Source of the DNA: Pseudomonadota bacterium
GTDB taxonomy: Bacteria; Desulfobacterota; Binatia; UBA12015
Reading direction: 5' to 3'
Assembly: GCA_005777805.1 (NCBI GenBank)
Contig: SXLG01000116.1
Location: 1 to 33,780 of the forward strand
DNA: 33,780 bases
The notes beneath the pieces were generated by a model. It made no database searches, had not been told where the DNA came from, and saw nothing but the letters and a program-made list of their open reading frames with translations. Position numbers and translations under genes: made by a program. Shown one piece after another: positions 23,651 through 30,884 of this stretch (the first letter of the stretch is position 1; every line of letters begins with the position of its first letter).

Positions 23651-24690
23651 ATCCCGCCGCACCACGCGCGCTCGGCCGCCGCTGGCTCGAACTCAATCTG
23701 CTCGGGGCACTCCTCACCCTGGGCGCGCTGGCCGCAGCGCTGGCGATCGGGCCGAGCGGGATCAATCCTGTCTTGGCCATGGTGGCGCCCGAAGGCTCGC
23801 CCGAGCGCGCGATCCTCTTCGGGGCCCGCTTGCCGCGTGTGTTGGTGGCGGCGCTGGTCGGGGGGGCGCTCGGCACCGGCGGGGCCGCCTTGCAGGCGCT
23901 GCTGCGCAACCCGCTCGCCTGTCCGCATGTGCTCGGGATCTCGGGCGGTGCCGCATTGCTCGCGGTGGTGGTCGCGGGCCTCAGCACTGGCGCGCTCGGT
24001 TGGGTGACGCTTGCCGGGCCGGGACTGCTGGTTCCGGCGGCGGCGTTCGTTGGGGCGCTCGCGTCGGCGGCATTGGTGCAGGGCATCGCGCGGGCGACCG
24101 GCCGGGCCACGCCGCAGACGCTTCTCCTGAGCGGCGTCGTCTTCAACGCTTTCAGCGCGGCCGCGATCACCCTGATCAGTGCAGTGGTCGAGCCGACGCA
24201 GGTGCAGAACCTGCTCGGGTGGGTCGTTGGCGCGATCGCGGTGCGCGGCAACCTGTGGACCGGGGTCGCCGCGTTGACGCTCGCGGCGGGGCTCGCCGTC
24301 CTGGTCTTCGCGGCGCGCGACCTCAACGCGCTGGGGCTCGGCGAAGAGGGCGCGCGCAGTCTCGGCGTCAACGTGCGCCGGACGCGCTTGCGCGTCTATC
24401 TCGCCGTCGCGTTGTTGGTGGCGGGTGCGGTGCCGGTCTCGGGGATGGTGGGCTTCGTCGGCTTGATCGTGCCCCACGCGGTGCGGCTCTTGGTCGGGGC
24501 CGACCACCGGCTGGTGCTGGTCGGCTCCGCTTGGGGTGGCGCGGTGTTCCTCGTTCTGGCCGACACGCTGGCCCGCACCGTACTGGCGCCGGTCGATCTG
24601 CCCGTCGGGGTGGTGACCGCTTTTTGCGGCGGGCCGTTCTTCCTCTTTCTGCTGGCGCGCCAAGGGCGTGCTGGCGGGAGGCCTTCGTGA
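23647..24690 (+). CDS. btuC: BtuC/FecCD-family ABC permease
   Basis: This is a type II importer permease of 347 residues with about ten membrane helices. Family landmarks are ARLPRVLVAALVGGALGTGGAALQALLRNPLACPHVLGISGGA near residue 65 onward, LLSGVVFNAFSAAAI, LGEEGARSLGVNV and the coupling-helix region GMVGFVGLIVPHAVRLLVG. It would form the homodimeric channel for the BtuF-like and BtuD-like neighbours. The ATG overlaps the btuF stop and the TGA overlaps the ATPase GTG, so the three are translated together. The fold does not separate cobalamin from siderophore or haem transporters. Confidence 0.85.
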   Translation: MNPAAPRALGRRWLELNLLGALLTLGALAAALAIGPSGINPVLAMVAPEGSPERAILFGARLPRVLVAALVGGALGTGGAALQALLRNPLACPHVLGISGGAALLAVVVAGLSTGALGWVTLAGPGLLVPAAAFVGALASAALVQGIARATGRATPQTLLLSGVVFNAFSAAAITLISAVVEPTQVQNLLGWVVGAIAVRGNLWTGVAALTLAAGLAVLVFAARDLNALGLGEEGARSLGVNVRRTRLRVYLAVALLVAGAVPVSGMVGFVGLIVPHAVRLLVGADHRLVLVGSAWGGAVFLVLADTLARTVLAPVDLPVGVVTAFCGGPFFLFLLARQGRAGGRPS

Positions 24691-25547
24691 GGCTCGAGGG
24701 GCTCGCCATCGATGCCGCCTGGGGGCGGGCCCAGGTGCTCCACGAGGTGACGGCGACCATCGAGCCCGGTGCGGTGCTGGGCATCATCGGCCCCAACGGC
24801 TCGGGCAAGTCGACACTCGTCCGGGTCCTGGCTGGGCTCAAGCGTCCACTGCGCGGCGAGGTCCGGCTCGGTGGCACAAGCCTCGCTCTGGTGAATCGGC
24901 GGGTGCGTGCCCGCCAACTCGGTTTCGTGGCGCAGGAGACCCAGCTCGCCTTCCCGATGACGGTCCGCGAACTCGTCCTGCTCGGCCGCACGCCCTATAC
25001 GGCCGGACCCGGCTTCGAAGGGCCCGGCGATGCGCGGGCGGTCGCGGCGGCGTTGGAGCGGGTCGATCTCACCCGGTACGCCGAGCGTTTCTGCGACCGG
25101 ATTTCGGGCGGGGAGCGCCAGCGGGCCGTGCTGGCGCGGGCGCTGGCGCAAGAACCGCGGGTGCTGCTGCTCGACGAGCCGGTGAGCTTCCTCGATCTGC
25201 GCCACTCCGTGCTCTTCCTCGACCTGGTGCGTGATCTCGCGCGCGACGAGGGGCTCGCGGTGGCGGTCGTGCTGCACGATTTGAACCTCGCGGCGATGTA
25301 TTGCGATCAGCTCCTGCTGCTGGCTCAAGGTCGCGTGGCTGCGGCGGGCCGACCGGCCGACGTGCTGCGCTACGAAACCCTGCGCACCGTCTACGGCACC
25401 GACCTCTACGTGGCTCCGAACGATGTGACCGGCCAGGTCGTGGTGCTGCCGCTTGCCCGGGAGCATCGGCAGCAGCTCGCAGCTTCGAGCCTGCGTGCGC
25501 GCGACGACGACGGTGGTGGTGGCGGCGGATCCGGAGCCGACTATTAG
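24687..25547 (+). CDS. btuD: BtuD/FecE-like ABC transporter ATPase
   Basis: The 286-residue ATPase has Walker A GIIGPNGSGKSTLVRVLAG at about residue 34, Q-loop LGFVAQETQLAFPMTVREL, ABC signature ISGGERQRAVLARALAQ, Walker B VLLLDEPVSFLDLRH and the switch His in VVLHDLNLAAMYCD. It powers the import system formed with the two preceding genes. The GTG start overlaps the permease stop (GTGA). A C-terminal extension past the usual end closes with RDDDGGGGGGSGADY, a flexible Gly-rich tail without known function. A weak 5-bp hairpin (25551-25564) follows the stop before the nuo promoter candidate. Confidence 0.88.
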   Translation: MRLEGLAIDAAWGRAQVLHEVTATIEPGAVLGIIGPNGSGKSTLVRVLAGLKRPLRGEVRLGGTSLALVNRRVRARQLGFVAQETQLAFPMTVRELVLLGRTPYTAGPGFEGPGDARAVAAALERVDLTRYAERFCDRISGGERQRAVLARALAQEPRVLLLDEPVSFLDLRHSVLFLDLVRDLARDEGLAVAVVLHDLNLAAMYCDQLLLLAQGRVAAAGRPADVLRYETLRTVYGTDLYVAPNDVTGQVVVLPLAREHRQQLAASSLRARDDDGGGGGGSGADY

Positions 25548-25574
25548 CGACTCTTACGAAAGAGGCCCGTTTCG

Positions 25575-25604
25575 TTGACTGGCAGACAAGGCAGGTGGTA
25601 GGTA
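25575..25604 (+). promoter_or_regulatory. Candidate sigma-70-type promoter of the nuo operon
   Basis: TTGACT at 25575-25580 and TAGGTA at 25599-25604 are separated by 18 bases, in the 83-base gap between the ABC ATPase stop and the nuoA GTG. Transcription would start near 25611, about 20 bases before nuoA, leaving room for AGGGA at 25622-25626 as ribosome site. The -10 match is only partial. Confidence 0.45.
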
Positions 25605-25630
25605 CCGTCCGCCTCGGGGTCAGGGACGCG

Positions 25631-26023
25631 GTGGAATTTCAGCTCGCAAACGTTCTCGTCTACATCTTGCTCGGCGCGATCACAGCCGCGTTGATGCTCG
25701 GACTGGGCTGGCTCCTGCGGCCGTCGAACCCCGAGCGGATGAAGCTCTCCACCTATGAGTGTGGCGAGCCCCCGAGTGGCAGCGCCTGGATCAACTTCAA
25801 CATCCGCTTCTACCTGATCGCGCTGGTCTTCGTGATCTTCGACGTCGAAGTCGCCTTCATTTATCCGGTGGCCGCGACGTTCCGGCACTACGTGACCTCG
25901 GGCCAGGGCATGATCGCCTTTACCGAGATCTTCGTCTTTCTGGTGATTCTTTTTGTCGGCCTCGTCTATGTCTGGGCGAAGCGCGACCTCGAATGGCTGA
26001 AGCGTGTGCCGCCGGTAGCTTGA
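25631..26023 (+). CDS. nuoA: NuoA, complex I membrane subunit
   Basis: NuoA is a small membrane subunit next to the quinone site of respiratory complex I. The 130-residue protein has three hydrophobic helices. The conserved loop YECGEPPSGSAWINFNIRFY and the second helix ALVFVIFDVEVAFIYP, with its membrane Asp/Glu residues, are diagnostic. The GTG at 25631 has AGGGA four bases upstream and gives the family N-terminus (EFQLANVLVYILLG); the frame is open further upstream inside btuD but without homology. It is the first gene of the nuo operon. Confidence 0.95.
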   Translation: MEFQLANVLVYILLGAITAALMLGLGWLLRPSNPERMKLSTYECGEPPSGSAWINFNIRFYLIALVFVIFDVEVAFIYPVAATFRHYVTSGQGMIAFTEIFVFLVILFVGLVYVWAKRDLEWLKRVPPVA

Positions 26024-26050
26024 CGGCGCACGGGAACGGAAGGGACATTC

Positions 26051-26554
26051 ATGTCGCTCATCAACACCGTTCCGGAGACGGTGCTCACGACGAAGATCGA
26101 CGATCTTCTGAACTGGACCCGCAAATCGTCGGTTTGGTACATGCTTTTCGGCCTTGCATGCTGTGCCATCGAGATGATGCAGACCGGCGGGCCGCGCTCG
26201 GATCTGGATCGGTTCGGTGCGGTTCCCCGGGCCACGCCGCGTGTCTCTGATTTGATTATTGTCTCGGGCACGCTGACGCTGAAAATGGCGCTCCGGACCA
26301 AGCTCCTCTACGAGCAGATGCCCGACCCCAAGTATGCGATTTCAATGGGGAGTTGCTCCAACTGCGGCGGACTCTTCCAGCTTGCCTACTCGGTCTGCGA
26401 CGGGGTCGACAAGGTCATCCCGGTCGACGTCTACGTGCCCGGTTGCCCGCCACGGCCCGAGGCCCTGACCGAGGGGCTGCTCAAGCTCCAGGACAGGATC
26501 CAGCAGGAGCGCTGGCTGGTTCGCAAGGGTGACGCCGCACAGGCGGTGGCGTGA
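26051..26554 (+). CDS. nuoB: NuoB, complex I subunit carrying cluster N2
   Basis: NuoB holds the terminal 4Fe-4S cluster N2 that reduces quinone. Of 167 residues, the four cluster ligands are Cys37 and Cys38 ([12 protein letters not shown]), Cys102 (GSCSNCGG) and Cys132 ([11 protein letters not shown]), all present. [16 protein letters not shown] matches the conserved core. The ATG at 26051 follows GGAAGGGA by five bases. The stop TGA overlaps the GTG of nuoC. Confidence 0.97.
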   Translation: MSLINTVPETVLTTKIDDLLNWTRKSSVWYMLFGLACCAIEMMQTGGPRSDLDRFGAVPRATPRVSDLIIVSGTLTLKMALRTKLLYEQMPDPKYAISMGSCSNCGGLFQLAYSVCDGVDKVIPVDVYVPGCPPRPEALTEGLLKLQDRIQQERWLVRKGDAAQAVA

Positions 26555-27102
26555 TCGCAGGCAGCGGCGGTTCTGGCGGAGGGGCGGGGGCGTCACGCGC
26601 GATGGATGTACAGCAGATCTTCGAGCGGCTCGGGCAGTTGTGCGGGGGGGCCCTGCTTGACGCCGCGCCGGGCGATGGGGAGTGGCCTCGCCTGAACGTC
26701 GTGCCGACTCGCGTCGCCGAAGTGGCGCGCGTGCTGCGGGACGACCCGGCGCTCGGTTTCGATTGTCTCGCCAACCTCACCGGGGTCGATCTCAAGTCCG
26801 AGGATTCGATCGAGGTCTGCTACCACCTCTTCTCGTACCGCCACCGCCATCAGCTCATGCTGGCGGCGCGTGCCTCGCGCGGCGATCCGCTCCTGCCGAC
26901 GTTCACCGATCTCTGGCCGGCGGCGGACTGGCTCGAGCGCGAATGTTTCGACCTGCTCGGGGTGCGCTTCATCGGTCATCCCGATCTGCGCCGCCTGCTG
27001 ATGCCCGAGGACTGGGTGGGGCATCCATTGCGCAAGGATTTCATCGAGCCCGAGGAGTACCACGGCATCTCGACCCGCCGCGAAAGTTTGTTGAAACTAT
27101 GA
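26551..27102 (+). CDS. nuoC: NuoC, complex I 30-kDa subunit
   Basis: NuoC is a peripheral-arm subunit that packs against NuoD. The 183-residue reading uses the GTG overlapping the nuoB stop. Its first 17 residues are a Gly/Ser/Ala-rich stretch before an ATG at 26602 ([13 protein letters not shown]), so the true start may be the latter, giving 166 residues. The family core is [30 protein letters not shown]. The signature [36 protein letters not shown] is complete. Unlike in E. coli, NuoC and NuoD are separate proteins here, joined by an ATGA overlap at 27099-27102. Confidence 0.94.
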   Translation: MIAGSGGSGGGAGASRAMDVQQIFERLGQLCGGALLDAAPGDGEWPRLNVVPTRVAEVARVLRDDPALGFDCLANLTGVDLKSEDSIEVCYHLFSYRHRHQLMLAARASRGDPLLPTFTDLWPAADWLERECFDLLGVRFIGHPDLRRLLMPEDWVGHPLRKDFIEPEEYHGISTRRESLLKL

Positions 27103-28256
27103 CTGTCGCGATCGACGTCGCGCTGGAACGCGAGGGTGTCGGGGGTCTCGAAACCGAGGAGATGACCCTCAACATGGGGCCGCAGCATCCATCCACGCAC
27201 GGTGTGCTGCGCTTCGTCGTCAAGGCCGACGGCGAAGTGATGCGCCGGGCGATCCCGGACATCGGTTACCTGCACCGCTCGATCGAGAAGATCTCCGAGA
27301 AGGTCGGCTACCACGGGTTCATGCCCTACACCGACCGGGTCGACTACGTCTCGGCGATGCAGTGCAACCAGGGCTGGGCGATGGCCTGCGAGGCCCTTGC
27401 GGGCATCACCGTGCCCCGTCGGGGCGAGTACTGCCGTGTGATCGCCTGCGAACTCGGACGGATTGCGAGCCACCTGATTTCAGTGGGCGCGACGGGCATG
27501 GACATCGGTGCCATGACCCCGTTCACGCACTGCATTCGCGAGCGCGAGAAGATCAACGATCTGCTCGAGGAGCTCTGCGGCGCGCGGTTGACCTTCAACT
27601 ACATGCGGATCGGTGGCTGCGCCTGGGATCTACCGCCCGGCTTCGCGGCGCGCGCGCTGGATTTCATCAACCGCTTCGAGCCGCTGATCGATGAACTCAA
27701 CGAACTTCTCTCGTTCAACAAGATCTTTGTCGAGCGCATGGCGAACGTGGCGGTGATCTCGGCCGAGAAAGCGATCGCCTACAACCTCGTCGGACCGAAC
27801 CTGCGCGGCTCGGGCGTGCGCTATGACGTGCGTCGCGACGTGCCCTACTCGGTCTACTCCGAGTTCCAGTTCGACGTGCCGATCGGCACCGGCGAGAAAG
27901 GTACTCTCGGCGACTCCTGGGATCGCTACATGGTGCGCTGTCGCGAGATGAAGGAGTGCTGTCGCATCGTGCGCCAGGCGATCGAGGGCCTGCCCGCGGG
28001 GCCGGTCATCGCGAAGGTGCCACGCACCTTCAAGCCGCCCAGGGGAGAGGTCTACGTGCGGGTCGAGGGCTCGCGCGGCGACATGGGCTGGTATGTGGTG
28101 AGCGATGGCTCGGCGTTTCCTTACCGCACGCACATTCGCACCGGCTCGTACACGGCGATGTCGATCGTCGAGGAACTCAGCCCAGGGCTCATGATCGCCG
28201 ATCTGGTCGCCGTGATCGCGAGCTTCGATATCGTCGCACCGGAAGTGGACCGGTAG
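27099..28256 (+). CDS. nuoD: NuoD, complex I 49-kDa subunit
   Basis: NuoD forms most of the quinone-binding cavity. It is 385 residues long. The N-terminal loop [13 protein letters not shown] with the quinone-site His is present, followed by [19 protein letters not shown] and [15 protein letters not shown]. The C-terminal part has [20 protein letters not shown] and [14 protein letters not shown], and the protein ends [14 protein letters not shown], the normal ending. The [NiFe]-hydrogenase-like metal Cys pairs are absent, as expected for complex I. The ATG overlaps the nuoC stop. The next gene, 13 bases on, is nuoH: the usual nuoE, nuoF and nuoG are not inserted here. Confidence 0.97.
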   Translation: MTVAIDVALEREGVGGLETEEMTLNMGPQHPSTHGVLRFVVKADGEVMRRAIPDIGYLHRSIEKISEKVGYHGFMPYTDRVDYVSAMQCNQGWAMACEALAGITVPRRGEYCRVIACELGRIASHLISVGATGMDIGAMTPFTHCIREREKINDLLEELCGARLTFNYMRIGGCAWDLPPGFAARALDFINRFEPLIDELNELLSFNKIFVERMANVAVISAEKAIAYNLVGPNLRGSGVRYDVRRDVPYSVYSEFQFDVPIGTGEKGTLGDSWDRYMVRCREMKECCRIVRQAIEGLPAGPVIAKVPRTFKPPRGEVYVRVEGSRGDMGWYVVSDGSAFPYRTHIRTGSYTAMSIVEELSPGLMIADLVAVIASFDIVAPEVDR

Positions 28257-28269
28257 GGGGGCCTGCGAC

Positions 28270-29457
28270 GTGCAGCAATTCGCCGACGGACTGATGGAAC
28301 CCGGGGGGCCACTCGCGGGGATCTCGACTCCGCTCGGCTACGTGCTCGTCGTCGCGTTGTTCGCCTTCCTGATTCTGAACTTCATCATGCTGGTCGCTGG
28401 CGTGACGAGCTGGGTCGAGCGGCGGGTGTGGGCACGGATCCAGTCGCGGATCGGCCCGAACCGGGTCGGGCCGCAGGGCGTCCTGCAGTGGCTTGCCGAC
28501 GGCATCAAGAACATCATGAAGGAAGACATCGTCCCGGAGCAGGCCGATCGCTTCCTCTTCAAGGCGGCGCCCTATCTCACCATGATGGGCTTCTTCGGGG
28601 CGTTCGCCTGCATCCCCTTTGCCGATGGCGTGATCGCCGCCGACCTCAACGTGGGCGTGCTCTACATCACCGCCGTCACCGCTCTCGTCGTGGTCGGGAT
28701 CCTGATGGCAGGCTGGTCCTCGAACAACAAATGGGCACTGCTGGGCGGCATCCGCTCGGCGGCGCAGATCATCAGCTACGAGATTCCAGCCGGGCTGGCG
28801 GTGATCACGGTGGTGCTCTTCACCGGCACGCTCAGCATGCAGGGCATCGTCGAGGCGCAGGGCGCAGCACCGTGGAAATGGTTCCTGTTCGCCAACCCCT
28901 TCCTCTTCGTCGCGTTCTTCGTCTTCTTCACCGCAGCACTCGCCGAGGGCAACCGAACGCCTTTCGATCTGCCCGAGGCCGAGTCCGAGCTCGTGGCGGG
29001 TGCGTTCACCGAGTACAGCGGACTGCGCAGTCTGCTCTTCTTCCTCGTCGAGTGGGGCAACCTCTACGTCATCGGGGCGGTGGCGACAGCGCTCTTCCTC
29101 GGCGGTTGGCGGGTGCCGGCGGTCACCGACAATCCGGTCCTGCTCGGCGTGCTCCAGTTCCTGGTGTTCTTCGGCAAATCCTACTTTCTGGTGTTCATCG
29201 CGATGTGGGTCCGCGGCACTCTGCCCCGGGTGCGCGTCGATCAGCTCATGTCCTTGTGCTGGAAGTATCTCGTGCCCATCAGCTTTGTGAACATGCTCGG
29301 CGCGATGGTGTTCTTCGTTCTCTTCCCGGAGGGATCGCCCGTCGTTCGTTTCGGGATGGTCGCCTTCGGTGCGGCCCTTCTCGTCTACTTCCTGTCGCGC
29401 GTGGTTTTCCACATCCGCCGGGCGCGGCCGGAGTTCCATCTGAGCCCGTTCGCCTGA
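28270..29457 (+). CDS. nuoH: NuoH, complex I membrane subunit at the quinone site
   Basis: NuoH is the eight-to-nine-helix subunit that links the quinone cavity to the proton-pumping arm. Of 395 residues, SWVERRVWARIQSRIGPNRVGP and LADGIKNIMKEDIVP are the diagnostic first loop. GWSSNNKWALLGGIRSAAQIISYEIP is the conserved middle, and AALAEGNRTPFDLPEAESELVAG and EYSGLRSLLFFLVEW carry the acidic E-channel residues. The RVRVDQLMSLCWKYLVP segment ends the core. The GTG start follows a G-rich stretch (AGGGGGGCC). It is separated from nuoI by 12 bases. Confidence 0.97.
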   Translation: MQQFADGLMEPGGPLAGISTPLGYVLVVALFAFLILNFIMLVAGVTSWVERRVWARIQSRIGPNRVGPQGVLQWLADGIKNIMKEDIVPEQADRFLFKAAPYLTMMGFFGAFACIPFADGVIAADLNVGVLYITAVTALVVVGILMAGWSSNNKWALLGGIRSAAQIISYEIPAGLAVITVVLFTGTLSMQGIVEAQGAAPWKWFLFANPFLFVAFFVFFTAALAEGNRTPFDLPEAESELVAGAFTEYSGLRSLLFFLVEWGNLYVIGAVATALFLGGWRVPAVTDNPVLLGVLQFLVFFGKSYFLVFIAMWVRGTLPRVRVDQLMSLCWKYLVPISFVNMLGAMVFFVLFPEGSPVVRFGMVAFGAALLVYFLSRVVFHIRRARPEFHLSPFA

Positions 29458-29469
29458 ATCGGGGACCCC

Positions 29470-30003
29470 ATGGCTTCCTACTTCCAGAACATTCGTGAGA
29501 CCCTCGGGACGATCTTCGAGGGGCTCGCCATCACGGCGTCGCACTTCGTGCGCAAGCCGTTCACGCTCCAGTACCCGGATCGGATCGACATCCCGATCCA
29601 GGATACGCTGCCTTTCCGCTATCGCGGGCTGCTCGATGTCGATCTCGAGATCTGCACCGGGTGCCTCGCCTGCGAGCGTGCTTGCCCGATCGATTGCATC
29701 GTGATCGACGCGCGGAAGGACACGCAGACGCGCGAGATGATCCTCGAGCGTTTCGACATCGATCTTGCCAAGTGCATGTTCTGTGGTCTCTGTTCCGAGC
29801 CGTGCCCGACCGGATCGATCCACCACACGCCGGAGTTCGAAGGCGCCGACTACTCGCTCGAGAGTCTGGTGCGGCGCTTCGTGAAGGCACCGGTGGCGGC
29901 CTACAAGCCGACCAAGGGGCCGGAGACGGATCCCACGATCGGGCCTGTTCTGAAGCGCGGATTGAGGTACCTGGATGAGTTCGCTAGCCCCGGCGCGTCC
30001 TAG
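29470..30003 (+). CDS. nuoI: NuoI, complex I subunit with two 4Fe-4S clusters
   Basis: NuoI passes electrons to NuoB through clusters N6a and N6b. The 177-residue protein has both ligand sets: Cys62, 65, 68 and 72 (CTGCLACERACP) and Cys102, 105, 108 and 112 (CMFCGLCSEPCP). The amphipathic N-terminus lies along the membrane, and the YPDRIDIP segment precedes the ferredoxin domain. With NuoEFG not encoded here, NuoI would be the entry point for electrons from another donor if no nuoEFG exists elsewhere. The stop is 51 bases before nuoJ, the longest gap in the operon between nuoA and nuoM, and it contains a hairpin. Confidence 0.97.
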   Translation: MASYFQNIRETLGTIFEGLAITASHFVRKPFTLQYPDRIDIPIQDTLPFRYRGLLDVDLEICTGCLACERACPIDCIVIDARKDTQTREMILERFDIDLAKCMFCGLCSEPCPTGSIHHTPEFEGADYSLESLVRRFVKAPVAAYKPTKGPETDPTIGPVLKRGLRYLDEFASPGAS

Positions 30004-30054
30004 TCGGGGAGAGGGGGGAGCGGGCCATCCCTGCGGGCGGCCCGGAATTATTCC
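30004..30054 (+). promoter_or_regulatory. Shine-Dalgarno tract, hairpin and short spacer before nuoJ
   Basis: The purine tract GGGGAGAGGGGGGAG (about 30006-30020) lies too far from the nuoJ GTG at 30055 to work as it stands. Between them is a hairpin: CGGGCC (30021-30026) pairs with GGCCCG (30039-30044), and inside it CCC (30029-30031) pairs with GGG (30035-30037) around a TGC loop. If folded, the stem removes about 24 bases, leaving roughly ten to eleven from the purine tract to the GTG. No other Shine-Dalgarno sequence exists next to the start (GAATTATTCC). Confidence 0.5.
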
Positions 30055-30552
30055 GTGATTTACGCGGTGCTGTTCTATCTGGTGGCGGCCTTCACGGTGG
30101 CCTGTGCGGCCGGCGTCGCGCTATCGCGCAACGTCGTCTACTCGGCGTTCGCCCTGATGGGTGCGCTCTTCGGCACGGCCGGCATGTTCGCCTTCCTCGG
30201 CGCGGACTTCGTCGCGACGGTACAGGTGCTGGTCTACGTTGGCGGAATTCTCGTTTTGACTCTCTTCGCCATCATGCTCACCCATCAGATCTCGGAAGTG
30301 CGGGTGTCGAACCGCTCGGTCGCGGCGGTGCCCGCAGCCGTGTTGATCGCCGCGGTGGCGGGGGTTCTCCTGCTCGCGATCCTGCGCGCGCCGTGGAAGA
30401 CGATCGACCCGACGGCGCCACAGGCTACGACCTATGCCATCGGCGAGCTCTTCCTCGGACGCTTTCTGCTGCCCTTCGAACTGGCGTCGATCGTGCTGCT
30501 GACCGCGCTGGTTGGCGCGATCGTGCTCTCGCGCAAGGAACTTCGAGGCTGA
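30055..30552 (+). CDS. nuoJ: NuoJ, complex I membrane subunit
   Basis: NuoJ is the five-helix subunit with the pi-bulge helix TM3 that couples quinone chemistry to the proton pumps. The 165-residue protein begins VIYAVLFYLVAAFTVACAAG. Diagnostic segments are SRNVVYSAFALMGALFGTAG and the TM3 block GADFVATVQVLVYVGGILVL with the conserved Tyr-Val-Gly. ELASIVLLTALVGAIVLSRKE is the closing helix. The GTG at 30055 is the only plausible start because the upstream in-frame sequence has no start codon before a TAG at 30001. The gap to nuoK is two bases. Confidence 0.95.
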   Translation: MIYAVLFYLVAAFTVACAAGVALSRNVVYSAFALMGALFGTAGMFAFLGADFVATVQVLVYVGGILVLTLFAIMLTHQISEVRVSNRSVAAVPAAVLIAAVAGVLLLAILRAPWKTIDPTAPQATTYAIGELFLGRFLLPFELASIVLLTALVGAIVLSRKELRG

Positions 30553-30554
30553 CC

Positions 30555-30869
30555 ATGCAAGCGGCGACGATTGGACTCGAACACTTCCTGATCGTGGGGA
30601 TGCTGCTCTTCGTGGCGGGGCTCTTCACGGTGGTGACGCGCCGCAATGCCATCGGCATCCTGATGGGTGTGGAGCTCATCCTGAACTCGGCCAACATCAA
30701 TTACGTGGCGTTTGCGCGCTACAGCGGCGGACACGACGGGCAGATCTTCTCGGTGTTCGTCATCATGCTGGCGGCGGCAGAGGCCGCGATCGGACTCGCG
30801 ATCGTGCTCGGTATCTACCGGACCTTCGAGACCATCGACGTCGAAGCGACCGACGTCCTGAGAGGCTGA
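30555..30869 (+). CDS. nuoK: NuoK, complex I membrane subunit
   Basis: NuoK is a three-helix subunit homologous to MrpC of Na+/H+ antiporters and carries two essential membrane glutamates. The 104-residue protein starts at ATG 30555, two bases after the nuoJ stop. The first glutamate is in GILMGVELILNSANINYVAF and the second in VIMLAAAEAAIGLAIVLGIY, both conserved. Its length is typical (about 100). Confidence 0.96.
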   Translation: MQAATIGLEHFLIVGMLLFVAGLFTVVTRRNAIGILMGVELILNSANINYVAFARYSGGHDGQIFSVFVIMLAAAEAAIGLAIVLGIYRTFETIDVEATDVLRG

Positions 30870-30884
30870 GGGGGAGGGCCGCGC

